A stretch of 64,000 nucleotides of DNA from Incurvaria masculella (Eukaryota; Arthropoda; Insecta; Lepidoptera; Incurvariidae). Position numbers and translations under genes: made by a program. Positions 12,076-22,127 of this stretch are shown in pieces. The stretch covers positions 13,596,501 through 13,660,500 of the forward strand of contig OX335641.1 of the NCBI GenBank assembly GCA_946894095.1, in the 5' to 3' direction. Below the pieces are notes generated by a model, which was not told where the DNA came from, did not search any database, and saw only the letters and a list, made by a program, of their open reading frames with translations. Within the stretch, counting starts at the first letter, position 1; every line of letters begins with the position of its first letter.

Positions 12076-13727
12076 TAATGTCCATATTTAAGATATGTTT
12101 AAAAAATATTTAAAAGTCGATTCCTGTCACATCGGGGTTTCTTTGAAAATAACTTTTGCTCCGTCACGCCCGCGATGAAATGAATATGAGTCACAGTTTT
12201 CCTCTAAAATTTTTTAATTCTCTCTTGAATCTCCGCCGCAAATGAATGAAAATCTTGGAATAATATCAGACACTGATTTCTATTCGATTCCTATTATCTG
12301 TCATTTGTCAAATATTTATTTTAATCTACACTTTGGAAATGCTTTCGGAAATATTTTTTACTTTGTAATTATTGTATTATGATTTGCCCTATAGGCAAAT
12401 AACCAATGATTCTGAAACCCAAATGGCTTTAGCATAAATATAGTACACAAAAGTACCTTGTACTTTCTTTTTCATCTAAGCTTGTACTCAGCATCAGTCT
12501 ATTTTTGGACCTCTAAAACAGACAATTTTCTAGGAAAGGATTAATTTTATGAGAATTTACTATTTACCTAATATTGCTGTGTAACTTTATTGTTGAGTGG
12601 AAAATGAAAATTAGCTACGTTCACGATTTCGTGAGCTAGGCGAAATGACTATAGAGGAAGTAGCTGTTTTATGCATAAGTTTCATTTCTTGTAGGCGACT
12701 TGTCGATTTGTCTCGTAATAAACTGAAAATGGTAAGCTTAATAATATTGTTAAGTTATAAATGCTCTTTGAGAACCCCCTTACCATGGTAAAATAACTCG
12801 CTGGGTGAAGAGGCAATTTAGAGATTAAATCTAACGTTTAGTTGCATATCGTACCATGCTAACTGTCAACCGACGAGTTATTTGGCCAAACGAACCATCT
12901 AGCATGGTATCATATCTGATACCATGATACACGTAACGAAACAAGAAAAAAAGTCGTTGAATGTTTGCATTTACAAGCCATTTTTTTTTTTAATCTTACA
13001 CTATGCTTTGTTAGCTTCAGTAGTCTACGCTAGAAAGTGTTAAATCGGAAATGAAGTCTATTTAGGTCGGTAGTAAACGTTCATTTGATTGTCCGCACGT
13101 TAGCTTGCTCACGCCTTTTTTTGCGTGCTTTATATTCGGTGTGTTTTCTTGCTTGTACATGAGATTGCCTGCACGTTTGGTCTCAATGAAACGCCCGTTT
13201 GGTTGAACGCATTTTACTACCATTAAACGCTTGTAAATTTCGCTCTTAAAATAAAACCAGCGCCATCAAAAACCAAAAATAGATAGACAATTGTAATATT
13301 TAGAGCGGACCCGCACCGGACAAGCCAGAGGTTAAGCTCTTTCAACCTATTACGTGTAGCTAAAACGTCAATTTGTACGCTATGGAACCCAGTCTAAAGT
13401 ACACAAAAGCTTAGCTAATAATTTATTCAACGCTTCCAATATTCAGTTCATTGAGTAGTATTCATAGAATTTCTCTTTTGTTTACTCGGCGTATTCATAG
13501 CCTTCAGCTTACACTGTGCGAAGGAAGCTGTTCGACTCGACTTAATTAGCCCGGAGCGATTCGGCCGTCAGCTTTGATACTCCCGTAGACGAGGCGCCAA
13601 ATGAACATTTTCGTCATCATATATCATTTGATTATGTAAGTTCTTGCTTGCTTCGTGGTTTTTCTGCTCCGTAAAACAATAATTGAAATATAAATAGGTG
13701 CCAAGTCCTTCAAACACTTCTTTCTAT
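12076..13727. other. no gene seen; small palindrome
   Basis: Contains a perfect hairpin CATGGTATCA-TATC-TGATACCATG at 12903-12926. Otherwise unannotated. Confidence 0.4.
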
Positions 13728-13985
13728 GTAAATGGACATGAATGACTAAACATATCGTCATGACATTTACGCAAAACACCACACGGGGACAAGGTGCCAT
13801 GGCTACATTGAATCAGATAGAAAACACTGACAATTTTCATTTCCGCTTCGACCACCGTACATTCAATGCAACGGAACCAACCATGGCGGGATTTACTTGA
13901 TCACTTAGTGAGTTAGAAAAGAAACCTAGAGTTTTACGTGGAATCTGAACCAAGATCGCTTAGTTGCCTCTTACTACACGAGAAT
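13728..13985 (-). mobile_element. SINE body copy, degraded
   Basis: Contains the family words TGGACATGAATG, ACCACACGGGGAC-AGGTGCCATGG, AATTTTCATTTCCGCTTCGACC and ACGTGGAATCTGAACC in the minus-oriented order. The head is unclear. Confidence 0.6.
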
Positions 13986-14374
13986 AAATCCGGTGGGAAA
14001 TGAAAAAACTACCAGTGTAAAAATGCCAGAAAGTTTTTTCACATTATTGTGATTGTTTATGAGGAAAATACAACTTACGCTTTTTAATCTAAATCTCAGA
14101 CTTGGTAAGTTTTAATATTTTTCTATGAAACAAAATTGGTATGTGTAGTATCAAAAATAGCTTAAGTACAAGAGAAAGGGAGGGTAAGAATTAAGAGATC
14201 ATTTGGAAAATAAACAAAAAAACTATGTTGGGATTTCTCCAGATGAGTTTTTAGGAACTTTAATGGGACTTGGCACCCACTTATATTTGTTGCTTAAAAT
14301 ATATTTTTTTATTCATATTTTTTAGGCGCACCTGGATTGTGCTAATATCGGATAGTCAAGTCTTTGCTTTGTCT

Positions 14375-14540
14375 ACCTACTTCGATGTAGCCGTGTTAAA
14401 ATAAAAATGGCACCTAGTTCTTCGAGAATGCGGTCTATTATTATATCGTTGTGACCGTAGGTTTTTGTAAGATACCGCATTTGCAATGGAGCCGCGTGCC
14501 ATGCCAGGGCCCTCTCTTTTTTATGAAAAACGTCATCGTC
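14375..14540. mobile_element. two short SINE fragments
   Basis: GATGTAGCCGTGTTAAAA...GGCACCTAGTTC (plus sense) and GTGCCATGCCAGGGCCCTC (minus sense) match short parts of the SINE body. They explain part of a spurious minus-strand open frame across 14373-14690. Confidence 0.4.
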
Positions 14541-15044
14541 TAACAACGAGAACATTTGAACAGGTCCGAAGCTCTGAATATTCCTAATATATATCAGTAT
14601 GTATGGCTCTGACATCGGCTTACATATCCGAGCTGAATTCAGCGATGCATGAGAATGGCAGGCACGGGTAACCACAATATGTTGCCACATGAATCAACGT
14701 TAACACCAAGCACTGTACCGTCCCCATTCGACGCATTCTAATGTCTTTACTGGTGATCTATTGACGTAATTGTATGTATTTATTTAAGGGCCTGATAGCA
14801 CCTGATTGCAATCAGTTCCATTAGGGCGTAAGTGAAACCACATTTTATTATTTTCCAAAATCACTACTAGTTATTTTGGAGATTCAAAAACATGAAAGAT
14901 TCATTGAGCTCTACTTTTTGTGCAATTTTATCGTGCAATAAATGTTATTATTATTCACATTATATATTTGTGAATTATTATTATTATTATTAGAATTGAA
15001 ACCTTTAACGGTAAATATCTATCTCATTTTTTTATGATAGTTAA

Positions 15045-15538
15045 AGAATATATCAATAAATAGAAATATATAAAAATAGTCAGACTACATCTACAAAATG
15101 TCAATATCATGCAGCTGCTTCAAATCCAAAATGATGTTTTTTTGAGAAATGAAAATTTAAACAAGAATAAAGTTCCAATAATTACATGAAGTCCATGAAA
15201 TCCTGTTGCAATAAAAAATGTTGAACTATAAACTCTTATCAGCAATAGAAAAAAGGTGCTTCTAAATATTCATTTCCTTGAAGTAATGTAAAGTACAATC
15301 CTCAAATTACTGTAATAAATAGTTCCTGAGTTGTTTTAGAATGATTTCCTTCTATAAAAGTATGATGAGCTCAAGTTACAGAAATACCTGAAGAAATAAA
15401 GATAATAGTATTTAATAATGGAATTTGAAAGGGATTAATAAAGGGAATAATTTGTATGGGAGGTCATATCATTCCTATTTCAATATTGGGTACTAGACTT
15501 CTATGGAAAAAAGCTCAAAAAAATGATAGAAAAAAAGT
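15045..15538 (-). pseudogene. cox3: NUMT: nuclear copy of mitochondrial cox3
   Basis: Read on the minus strand from about 15538 down, the sequence encodes cytochrome c oxidase subunit III pieces: FFSFFWAFFHSSLVPNIEIG, then WPPI...INPFQIPLLNTII, then SGISVTWAHHTFIEGNHS, and near the low end [20 protein letters not shown] in other frames. Frameshifts and stops break it, so it is a pseudogene. Cox3 belongs to the mitochondrial inner-membrane oxidase and this nuclear piece has no such role. It ends near the C-terminal ISIY segment. Divergence shows it is an old insertion rather than contamination. Confidence 0.9.
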
Positions 15539-15539
15539 C

Positions 15540-17785
15540 ACGCACTTTAATATTTTTAACACGTTTCAACTCAATTTACATAAAAACGGTGAGCATGAAT
15601 ATTCGTTGTTCTTCTTTAAAAACTAAGAGACTGGCTATAAAACTACCAGCCCAACTTTATCGTGTATGCCATACGCACATATAGCCACAGAAAATTTGGA
15701 GGGTTTGTGTTGGTGGGAACCATAAAAAATACGATGCACTGCTGCGCGCGCATGCTAGGTCTATGGTGGGAACTGACTTGGCTAACGCATTTCTGAAGCA
15801 CACTCACGCTTGGGGGCAAATCCCTTCCAATTAAATTAATATATGTAGACAGTATGTCCATACCCCGGCGACCCAGGTAACTGCCACTTTTTTATGGTGT
15901 ATGTTTACATAACAAATGATATAGTAGACATTTTTGCTTTGTTTCCTACGTTGATTTTCATTATTGTCGAAATATTTGAATTGTTTATTGTTTATTCATC
16001 ATCCATAGACTGCACTCGGATTTGTCATATTGTATCATTAGCCAGTTCAGCAATTGCTAAATGCGTTGAATACATACAGTCGTCCGAAAAAGCGACGAAT
16101 AATGAAATACACTATTTGTTTGAAACGTCGAAAATTTAGAACGTCACTTTTAGGGAGCCCCTGACTTATTCGATATTTTACTGCTTTCGTACGCGATCTA
16201 ATGAATTAAAAAAAACTTTTAACTATAAAAGAAAAATTGATATAACCAAAAATATCAAAACTTCAGTTCTGCAAACACATTGCTGTTTTGCCGGCTTGAC
16301 TTTTACGGTTATCGAATGACGAGCCGGAATTAAATAAAGATTATGAAACTGGAAAAGGATATCCAAAAAAAATGTTTCCACCCACGAACAAAGTAAATCT
16401 GTAAGAAGAATAAAATACTTTAAAACAAGCAAAAAATATTTACTTCGTAGCTAGCAACACATCTTTCACTTTCTAATTCAATTGTACATTGTTTCGTCAT
16501 GTAGCATCATATTGTATCATTAGCAATCACAGCGAAAAAGAACTGGCAAGAAACTTCGCTGGAATAAGGCTTCTCTGGTCGAGATAAGCCGATAAGCACT
16601 GATTCATATTTATGTATTCACGTTCACCGGATTCCTAAAAGCATATTGTATTCCTTTCTCGAGTGGCTGGCGCTCGGTAAACGAACCGCCTACGTATGTA
16701 TTGTAAGCATAGAGGGCCTATAAAAATAGATCACCGGAGATAAGTGGTCGATAACATAGGAAAACGTAAATTTCTGTTATCCTTCCATAAGTTCTAAACT
16801 CGATGGTAAAAGCGTGTGGTTCACGTAATAAAGTGACGCGGGGGAGGTCAAACTGTCGTTAATTTAAGTCTGGCAACACTGGAAGGTGGTAGGACGATGT
16901 AAATACTTTTTCTCCACCCCTGCCCGGTCCCAAATCGATATTGGTACAGACATAGGTATGACAAGCACATCTATTTTTAGAAATAATTTGGAAAAAGCCG
17001 GTCGCATCTCATATCGTCAATTTTTCTTTTGTTTTAACCGATACGTTTCTCAGATCACTTATTTCGTTCTTGATTATCTGCGTGTTGGCATGCAAAAGAT
17101 TAAGGGCCGAGTGCACGGACAAAAAATTAAAATCAACTTCAACGTACGATCAAACACGTCACTTTGTGTGGACAGTGTGGAAGGAACTCTATACGGGTCA
17201 CTAAAAGTGACGTGTTTGAACATTGATTAACTCAGCCGTTTCTTCGTGCAACCGGGGCTAAATCAATGATTTAATAGCCAGCACGTGACTGTAAATTTAT
17301 GTTGCAGGACCAGTTTTAACTATTTAATTTTATGACGAAACTAGTTTGTCCTGATAATCGATTTAGGTACATAAACAGTTTCATCTTTTTATCTTATAAT
17401 ATGAACGTAGTGACGTATACGTACTGCGTTTTCATGTATCATTTGATTTTTTTAAAACACAAATGTTCTATCTCCTCTAACGAACTAACAAACTAAGAAT
17501 TTTTTGCAGGACTTTATCCTTTGCTCGGTAATTTTTCATTACTTGTTTGGTGTCTAATATCTTATCTATCTCGGTGACACAGTGCTGCCCCATTTTATTC
17601 GATCCGTAAAATTGGTCATTCTACAAACAGCAGTAGTAGTTCCATGGCATAATAAAGATGGTATTTGCCCGGGGACAGCATACATAGAGCTGTTCAGGTT
17701 TTTGCTTGGAAGAGAAAATAAATTAATTATCATTGTATTCCAATAAAACCTTACGTTAAGAGCACTAGAAAATATTTTTAAATAA
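15540..17785. other. no gene seen; repeat blocks shared with 35.7-36.2 kb
   Basis: 15640-15830 resembles 35780-35940 (shared TTTGTGTNGGTGGGA and nearby words). 15975-16045 and 16500-16565 match 36065-36180 (CATCCATAGAC, CACTCGGATTTGTCATATT, CACAGCGAA-AAGAA), so a repeat family of unknown class is present. A 16-bp-arm inverted repeat lies at 17150-17219. An open frame at 16886-17230 has no recognisable domain. Confidence 0.4.
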
Positions 17786-18430
17786 AAAAAGGACCGCCTT
17801 CAAAAAACCGGAACTAAAAAGCAAAAAATAATTGGTTACTTTTAATTAATGTACGAAAAGCTATTTTAATTCTAACTAATTATGTACAATTTCTTAATTT
17901 TTAATCATCTTTTGAAGTCGGTGCCTTGGGTAGGCACCCATTTATTTTTGGAAATTATACTATTAGGGGGGTACCCCTAATAGTATAATTTCCAAAAATA
18001 TTTTCTTCTTAAGCATTCCCATCTAAAACAAACATACTTTGACATTTCTGGGTTCAGCGGCTCTAGAGATAGAAATGTGTACAATTTGCCCTCTTTTACC
18101 CCCTTGAATACCCCCAACAGTTGAAGTAAAAAAAAACCTCTCATACTGAGCAATCTCACCCGAAAAGAAAGCTACTGTAACTAAAAAATCACATTTCTGG
18201 GTTCGCGGGGTTAAGAGATTCGATGTTGGTATAGTTAAGTACCAAACTACTAAACCGATTTTGATAAAAAAAAAATGGGACCAACTAGAAAGTATACCCT
18301 TTCGAACAAAAAAAGAATTTTTCAAATCGGTCCAGGGGTCTTCGAGTAATCAGTGAACATACATAAAAAAAAAAAAAAAGATTCCGACGAATTGATAACC
18401 TCCTCCTTTTTTGAAGTCGGTTAAAAATAA
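17786..18430 (+). mobile_element. GAAGTCGG-bounded non-autonomous element, full length
   Basis: About 640 bp. It runs from GACCGCCTTCAAAAAACC through TTTTGAAGTCGGTGCCTTGG, a large hairpin (17943-18000) and TCACATTTCTGGGTTC to TTGATAACCTCCTCC and TTTTTTGAAGTCGGTTAAAAA. I recognise it as a common lepidopteran interspersed repeat. Other pieces lie at 3740, 12024, 24719 and 28950. No ORF of known type. Confidence 0.65.
17943..18000. repeat. 27-bp-arm perfect hairpin
   Basis: TATTTTTGGAAATTATACTA plus TTAGGGG, a 4-base GGTA loop, then the exact complement. It lies inside the GAAGTCGG element. Confidence 0.85.
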
Positions 18431-19431
18431 AAAAATATTTTTGGTTGTACACACGCAGCACAAAATATTTGAAGGACATTACGTTTCCAACTATGAATTA
18501 TTTAAGCGAAGGATTTAATTTGACAAAATAATTACATCGATACGCATTGTATAATAATAAAATTACATACTACACTGTTGATCCCATGCTTACATTATTT
18601 ACATACCGCAAAAGTCCTTACAAAGAAATAACATCGTCTGATCATATATGTCAAAAACAAATATTTGTCAGTACGCAATTAGTTAATGACAAGAAAAATA
18701 CTGAACACGATTATATAATACAAGCTCCTGAAGTCGTTACACATATATTCGAATCACATATTTTACGGATGCGTACAACATATCAAGTAACATTTTTATC
18801 ACTCCACTTTAATTTGATGGTACGCATTTTTTTCCAAGCGCTTGGTCTTGTTTTTCAGGTATTAATGATTTTCTTGTAATGCCTCGTTATTATCATAACG
18901 AACAACTTTCCGTAAAATAACATATCTCATAAATAAATATAAAATTATTTCAAACATTTTACTAGGGATCTATCTTTGAAATAGTACTTTTAGTCCACAT
19001 ATATGTAAGTCGACAGCTGGGAACCGTGAGACCGTATACCAGATACGGTACCCATTATGATGTTTAAACAGTAACCTGATTTAAGTTTGACTAGTATTAC
19101 TATAAACGTCAGTATTAGGATATGTGTTAGAGAGATTAATATATTGAGAATCACCATACTATGAGATGAAAATATAATGTCGATTCTGAAAGGTCCTTAG
19201 GTAAGTATTTCTAAGAGGTTTTTGAAAATCAAGCAAACACTTAGCTAAATGCATTTTAGCAAAAATGCTAATTTCAATTGTACACTGTGGAAATATGAGT
19301 AAAATTGGTAAGTTGAATTAAGTCACTATTTACCATCGAGACACGTCATTGCCTGTAACAATTTTTGTGTGAATACATATTCAGTATCAAGTAAGCCTTG
19401 GTCGCTCACTAATAATGACATATTTGTTACA
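18431..19431. other. upstream region of the receptor, no gene seen
   Basis: AT-rich. An open frame at 18547-18879 has no recognisable domain. The promoter of the receptor cannot be placed. Confidence 0.4.
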
Positions 19432-19506
19432 GAGGACAGGGCAACGAACAGCTTTATACCAGTGACTCCTGAAATGAATTAAATACAATGTGATATAACA
19501 GAAATA
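19432..19506 (+). promoter_or_regulatory. receptor 5' leader with two minimal uORFs
   Basis: TTTGTTACAG just before 19432 is a plausible splice acceptor, so the leader may begin in an upstream untranslated exon. Between it and the start codon lie ATG-AAT-TAA at 19474-19482 and the start-stop ATG-TGA at 19488-19493. The first is in frame with the main start and its stop sets the upstream limit of the ORF. Such minimal uORFs are known to lower or regulate initiation downstream; an effect here is inferred. Confidence 0.45.
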
Positions 19507-20446
19507 ATGAAACAGCGAGTCGCATTAACGACTCACCACAAGACCTACGTTAAACGCGTCAAATATAAGCCGAGACGTCCTTATATCGTCAGAGGTAATT
19601 TTAGAAAGAGACGAGAAAACCATGGCACCAAAAGGAATAATAATGAAATCCAAAGTGATCACGCGAGTGAACAAAAGTTAAATTTAGCCAATAAAATTCC
19701 AAAGTGTCGAACTTTCAAAATAGTTAACGTTTTAAGTTTAGTTTCATTCCTTACATTCTATCTCTGTGTAATCGATGTGATAATTTTGTGTGATGTTAGT
19801 GATAAAGTAAAATATAACGATTCTGTTACAGCTAGTGAAGCCTACCCATTAAACTTTAGTAACAATGTAGAACACCGATCTAAACACGATTTACGCACGA
19901 AAGACGTAGTAATTAGCAGAAAAATCAGAAAAGTTCAAACAACGCTTACGAAGAAAGAACTAAAATCTATGCTGAAAGCGGATACATTAACAAGTACTGA
20001 ATTCCAACAGCAATTAGATAATCGACATTCCACGCATAAAGAAATCGAATTTCACCACCTTTACAATAAGCACAATATAACAAGTGAGCGAGCGTACGAG
20101 GAATATCTGAGAAGCCTCAACGATGATTCGAACGAAATCGGTTACCCTCATGATCTGGCTTCCAGCCCCTACGTTGTAAGGAATATCAACGTGAACTTAA
20201 GGTACACACCACATCAGAATTTTCACGATAAGGTCGTGAAGCTTGGGGTGATACTTCCTGCTGACACAAAGTACGAGTATTCGCTGGCGCGGGTGCTGCC
20301 GATGTTGGAATTGGCCATTGCGAGGGTGACGAAAGAAGATGGGACGCTGCCTGGGTGGAGGGTGCTGGTAGACTACAGGGATTCAAAGTGCTCATCAGTA
20401 GAGGGGCCACTCGCAGCATTCGAACTTTTCACCAATGGACCTGCTG
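19507..20446 (+). CDS. natriuretic peptide receptor-like guanylate cyclase, exon 1
   Basis: First coding exon, 313 codons plus one base, ending at donor GTAAGG. Residues 11-43 are very basic. Residues 72-97 form a hydrophobic segment (signal peptide or signal anchor). Residues 98-240 are a charged, low-similarity spacer. From about 244 (VVKLGVILPADTKYEYSLAR) the ANF-receptor ligand-binding domain begins and includes DYRDSKCSSVEGPLAAFELF; C295 is the first cysteine of the conserved N-terminal disulphide. An in-frame stop at 19480 fixes M1, and no other Met precedes the hydrophobic segment. The extension is AT-rich while the receptor-domain part is GC-rich. The family binds peptide ligands outside the cell and makes cGMP inside. 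Confidence 0.88.
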
Positions 20447-20600
20447 GTAAGGGTACTTTTATTTTACGCTCATAATTTCGTCAATCCATGTCAAAATTTG
20501 CTTCATCCCACACTTTCTACTTCCTAACAAATAGGATAATCCATGCTTACTAACAAATGCAGAATGCTAGTAAGGAAAGAAAATATTCTCGCTGGATATT
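20447..20600 (+). other. intron 1, first part
   Basis: Intron 1 (20447-21044, 598 bp) opens with GTAAGG and is mostly one SINE. Confidence 0.8.
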
Positions 20601-21006
20601 TGTTTTGTTATGGACACCGACATCGATAGCTAAAATCACACAAGTATTATCGTTATATTAGATCAATACACACATTCTTGAAGGACCTAGGTGCCATGCT
20701 AGGATCTTCTCTTTGTGAGCACGGCTACATTAAACTGGATGGAAAACACGAAAAAAAAAATTATTGTCGCTTTGGTTGATCCAATGCGATGGTATTAACC
20801 CGGGCGGGCTTGAACTCAACCACCTATTAGGAGAAGGGGACCAACAGTTTTATATGGATTCTGAACCGTGGAGCAGCTCCCATTTGTGACGAAATGCACT
20901 CATCCAAATCAGAAAGAGAAAGAAAGTGGAGCACGAACGGGGCGAGGATTTGAACCCAGAACTCTGGTATACTAGGCAAGTCCCCGCGCCACTGGGCTAG
21001 GAGCCG
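20601..21006 (-). mobile_element. SINE copy in intron 1, next to exon 2
   Basis: A full-length but diverged copy in minus orientation, with a T-rich tail at the left and the tRNA-type head (GAGCCG, box-B complement GGATTTGAACCC) at the right end 21006. It stops 38 bp before the first base of exon 2, so the acceptor region is squeezed between the SINE and the exon. Confidence 0.8.
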
Positions 21007-21044
21007 GTGAAAAGCCGTGACCTGTACCACGGTGCGTGTTTCAG

Positions 21045-21235
21045 ACGCGTTCATCGGTCCGGGCTGCGAGTACGTGATCGCGCCGGTGTCGCGGTACGCG
21101 GGCGCGTGGCGGATCCCCGTGCTCACGGCGGGCGCGCAGGCCGAGGCGTTCGAGCACAAGCTCACCTACCCGACGCTCACGCGCATGATGGGCAGCTACA
21201 CGATGGTCGCCGCGGCCATCAACCAGGTGCTGGCG
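21045..21235 (+). CDS. receptor exon 2 (ANF-receptor domain)
   Basis: Residues 314-377. The split codon G|AC joins exon 1, reading GPAD then AFIGPGCEYVIAPVSRYAG. C321 in the GPGC motif lies 26 residues after C295, the spacing of the C60-C86 disulphide of mammalian NPR-A, and the same GPGC loop forms the chloride site in that family. The segment continues IPVLTAGAQAEAFEHK, YPTLTRMMGSYTMVAAAINQ. The acceptor is GCGTGTTTCAG and the donor GTGAGT; it ends in phase 0. GC-rich against an AT-rich intron. Confidence 0.95.
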
Positions 21236-21715
21236 GTGAGTGTCCATTCGTCTTATCGTGAAGTATATTGGCTCTATATTCAAACTTTACAAATCTTTAC
21301 AGGGCTTATAACATAGATATAAGATAAGTTATTAAAAAAAAACTAATCTCTCAGTTGATTAATTGAATATTTAGATCTAGGAAATACCCAGAAAAGTTGT
21401 GGTGAGTGGGTTCCGATACTTGAAAATAATAAAAGTGGTCCCTAAGCATTTCTTCCCCTGCATGTAGGAAGAGGCGAGTTAGGGGCGATTTTTCAATGGT
21501 CTGATAATACATAAGTCAGATAACTATTCCAAGAATTTATCTACGCCGCTGCTTATCCATAAGCTATAAGTAAGGTCATATTCTTATTAGTAAAATTACG
21601 GTAAGACAATAGTGATAGGTGATATAATCCTTCGTTAATGACTATCCATCTTTTGGGCCAACGTAAATGTGTGCTATCAGACTGGTAAGAACTATCTAAT
21701 ACCCGCCTACCTAAG

Positions 21716-22127
21716 TTTTTTTTTTTTTATGCGACCTGACATGGATGGCTAATACCACACAACTACCGTTATGATATTAGCCCAATACACCACATTCCCG
21801 AAGGAATTTGGTGCCATGCCAGGACCTTCCCTTTATGAGCACGGCTACATTGAACTGGATGGAAAACACGGACAATTTTTCATTGCCGCTTCGACCATCT
21901 TTTCATCCAATGCGATGGTACCAACCCGGGCGGGCTTAAACCCTACCACCTAGTAGGGGAAGGGGACCTACAGTTTTATATGGATTCCGAACCATGGAGC
22001 AGCTCGCATTCGTAACGAAATGCACTTATCGAACTTGGAAAGAGAAAGACAGTGGTGCATGTCGGTATTGAACCCAGGCCTCTGGTACGCTAGGCCAGTC
22101 CCCGCGCCACTAGGCTACGAGCCGCTC
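21716..22127 (-). mobile_element. tRNA-headed SINE, near full length
   Basis: Minus-oriented, about 410 bp: T-run at the left (the poly-A tail), a conserved body with AACTGGATGGAAAACACGG, and the head at the right. Read on the minus strand the head has a box-A-like TAGCCTAGTGG and box-B-like GGGTTCAATACC, so it derives from a tRNA-type Pol III promoter. Confidence 0.85.

Noticed and set aside
14373..14690. 105-residue minus-strand frame
   Set aside because: Partly composed of SINE fragments; no domain.
16886..17230. 114-residue plus-strand frame
   Set aside because: No recognised motif; ends in an inverted repeat; composition like the surrounding DNA.
18547..18879. 110-residue plus-strand frame upstream of the receptor
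   Set aside because: No domain or splice link to the receptor; AT-rich chance frame is likely.
20186..20419. Minus-strand frame within exon 1
   Set aside because: Shadow of the receptor exon.
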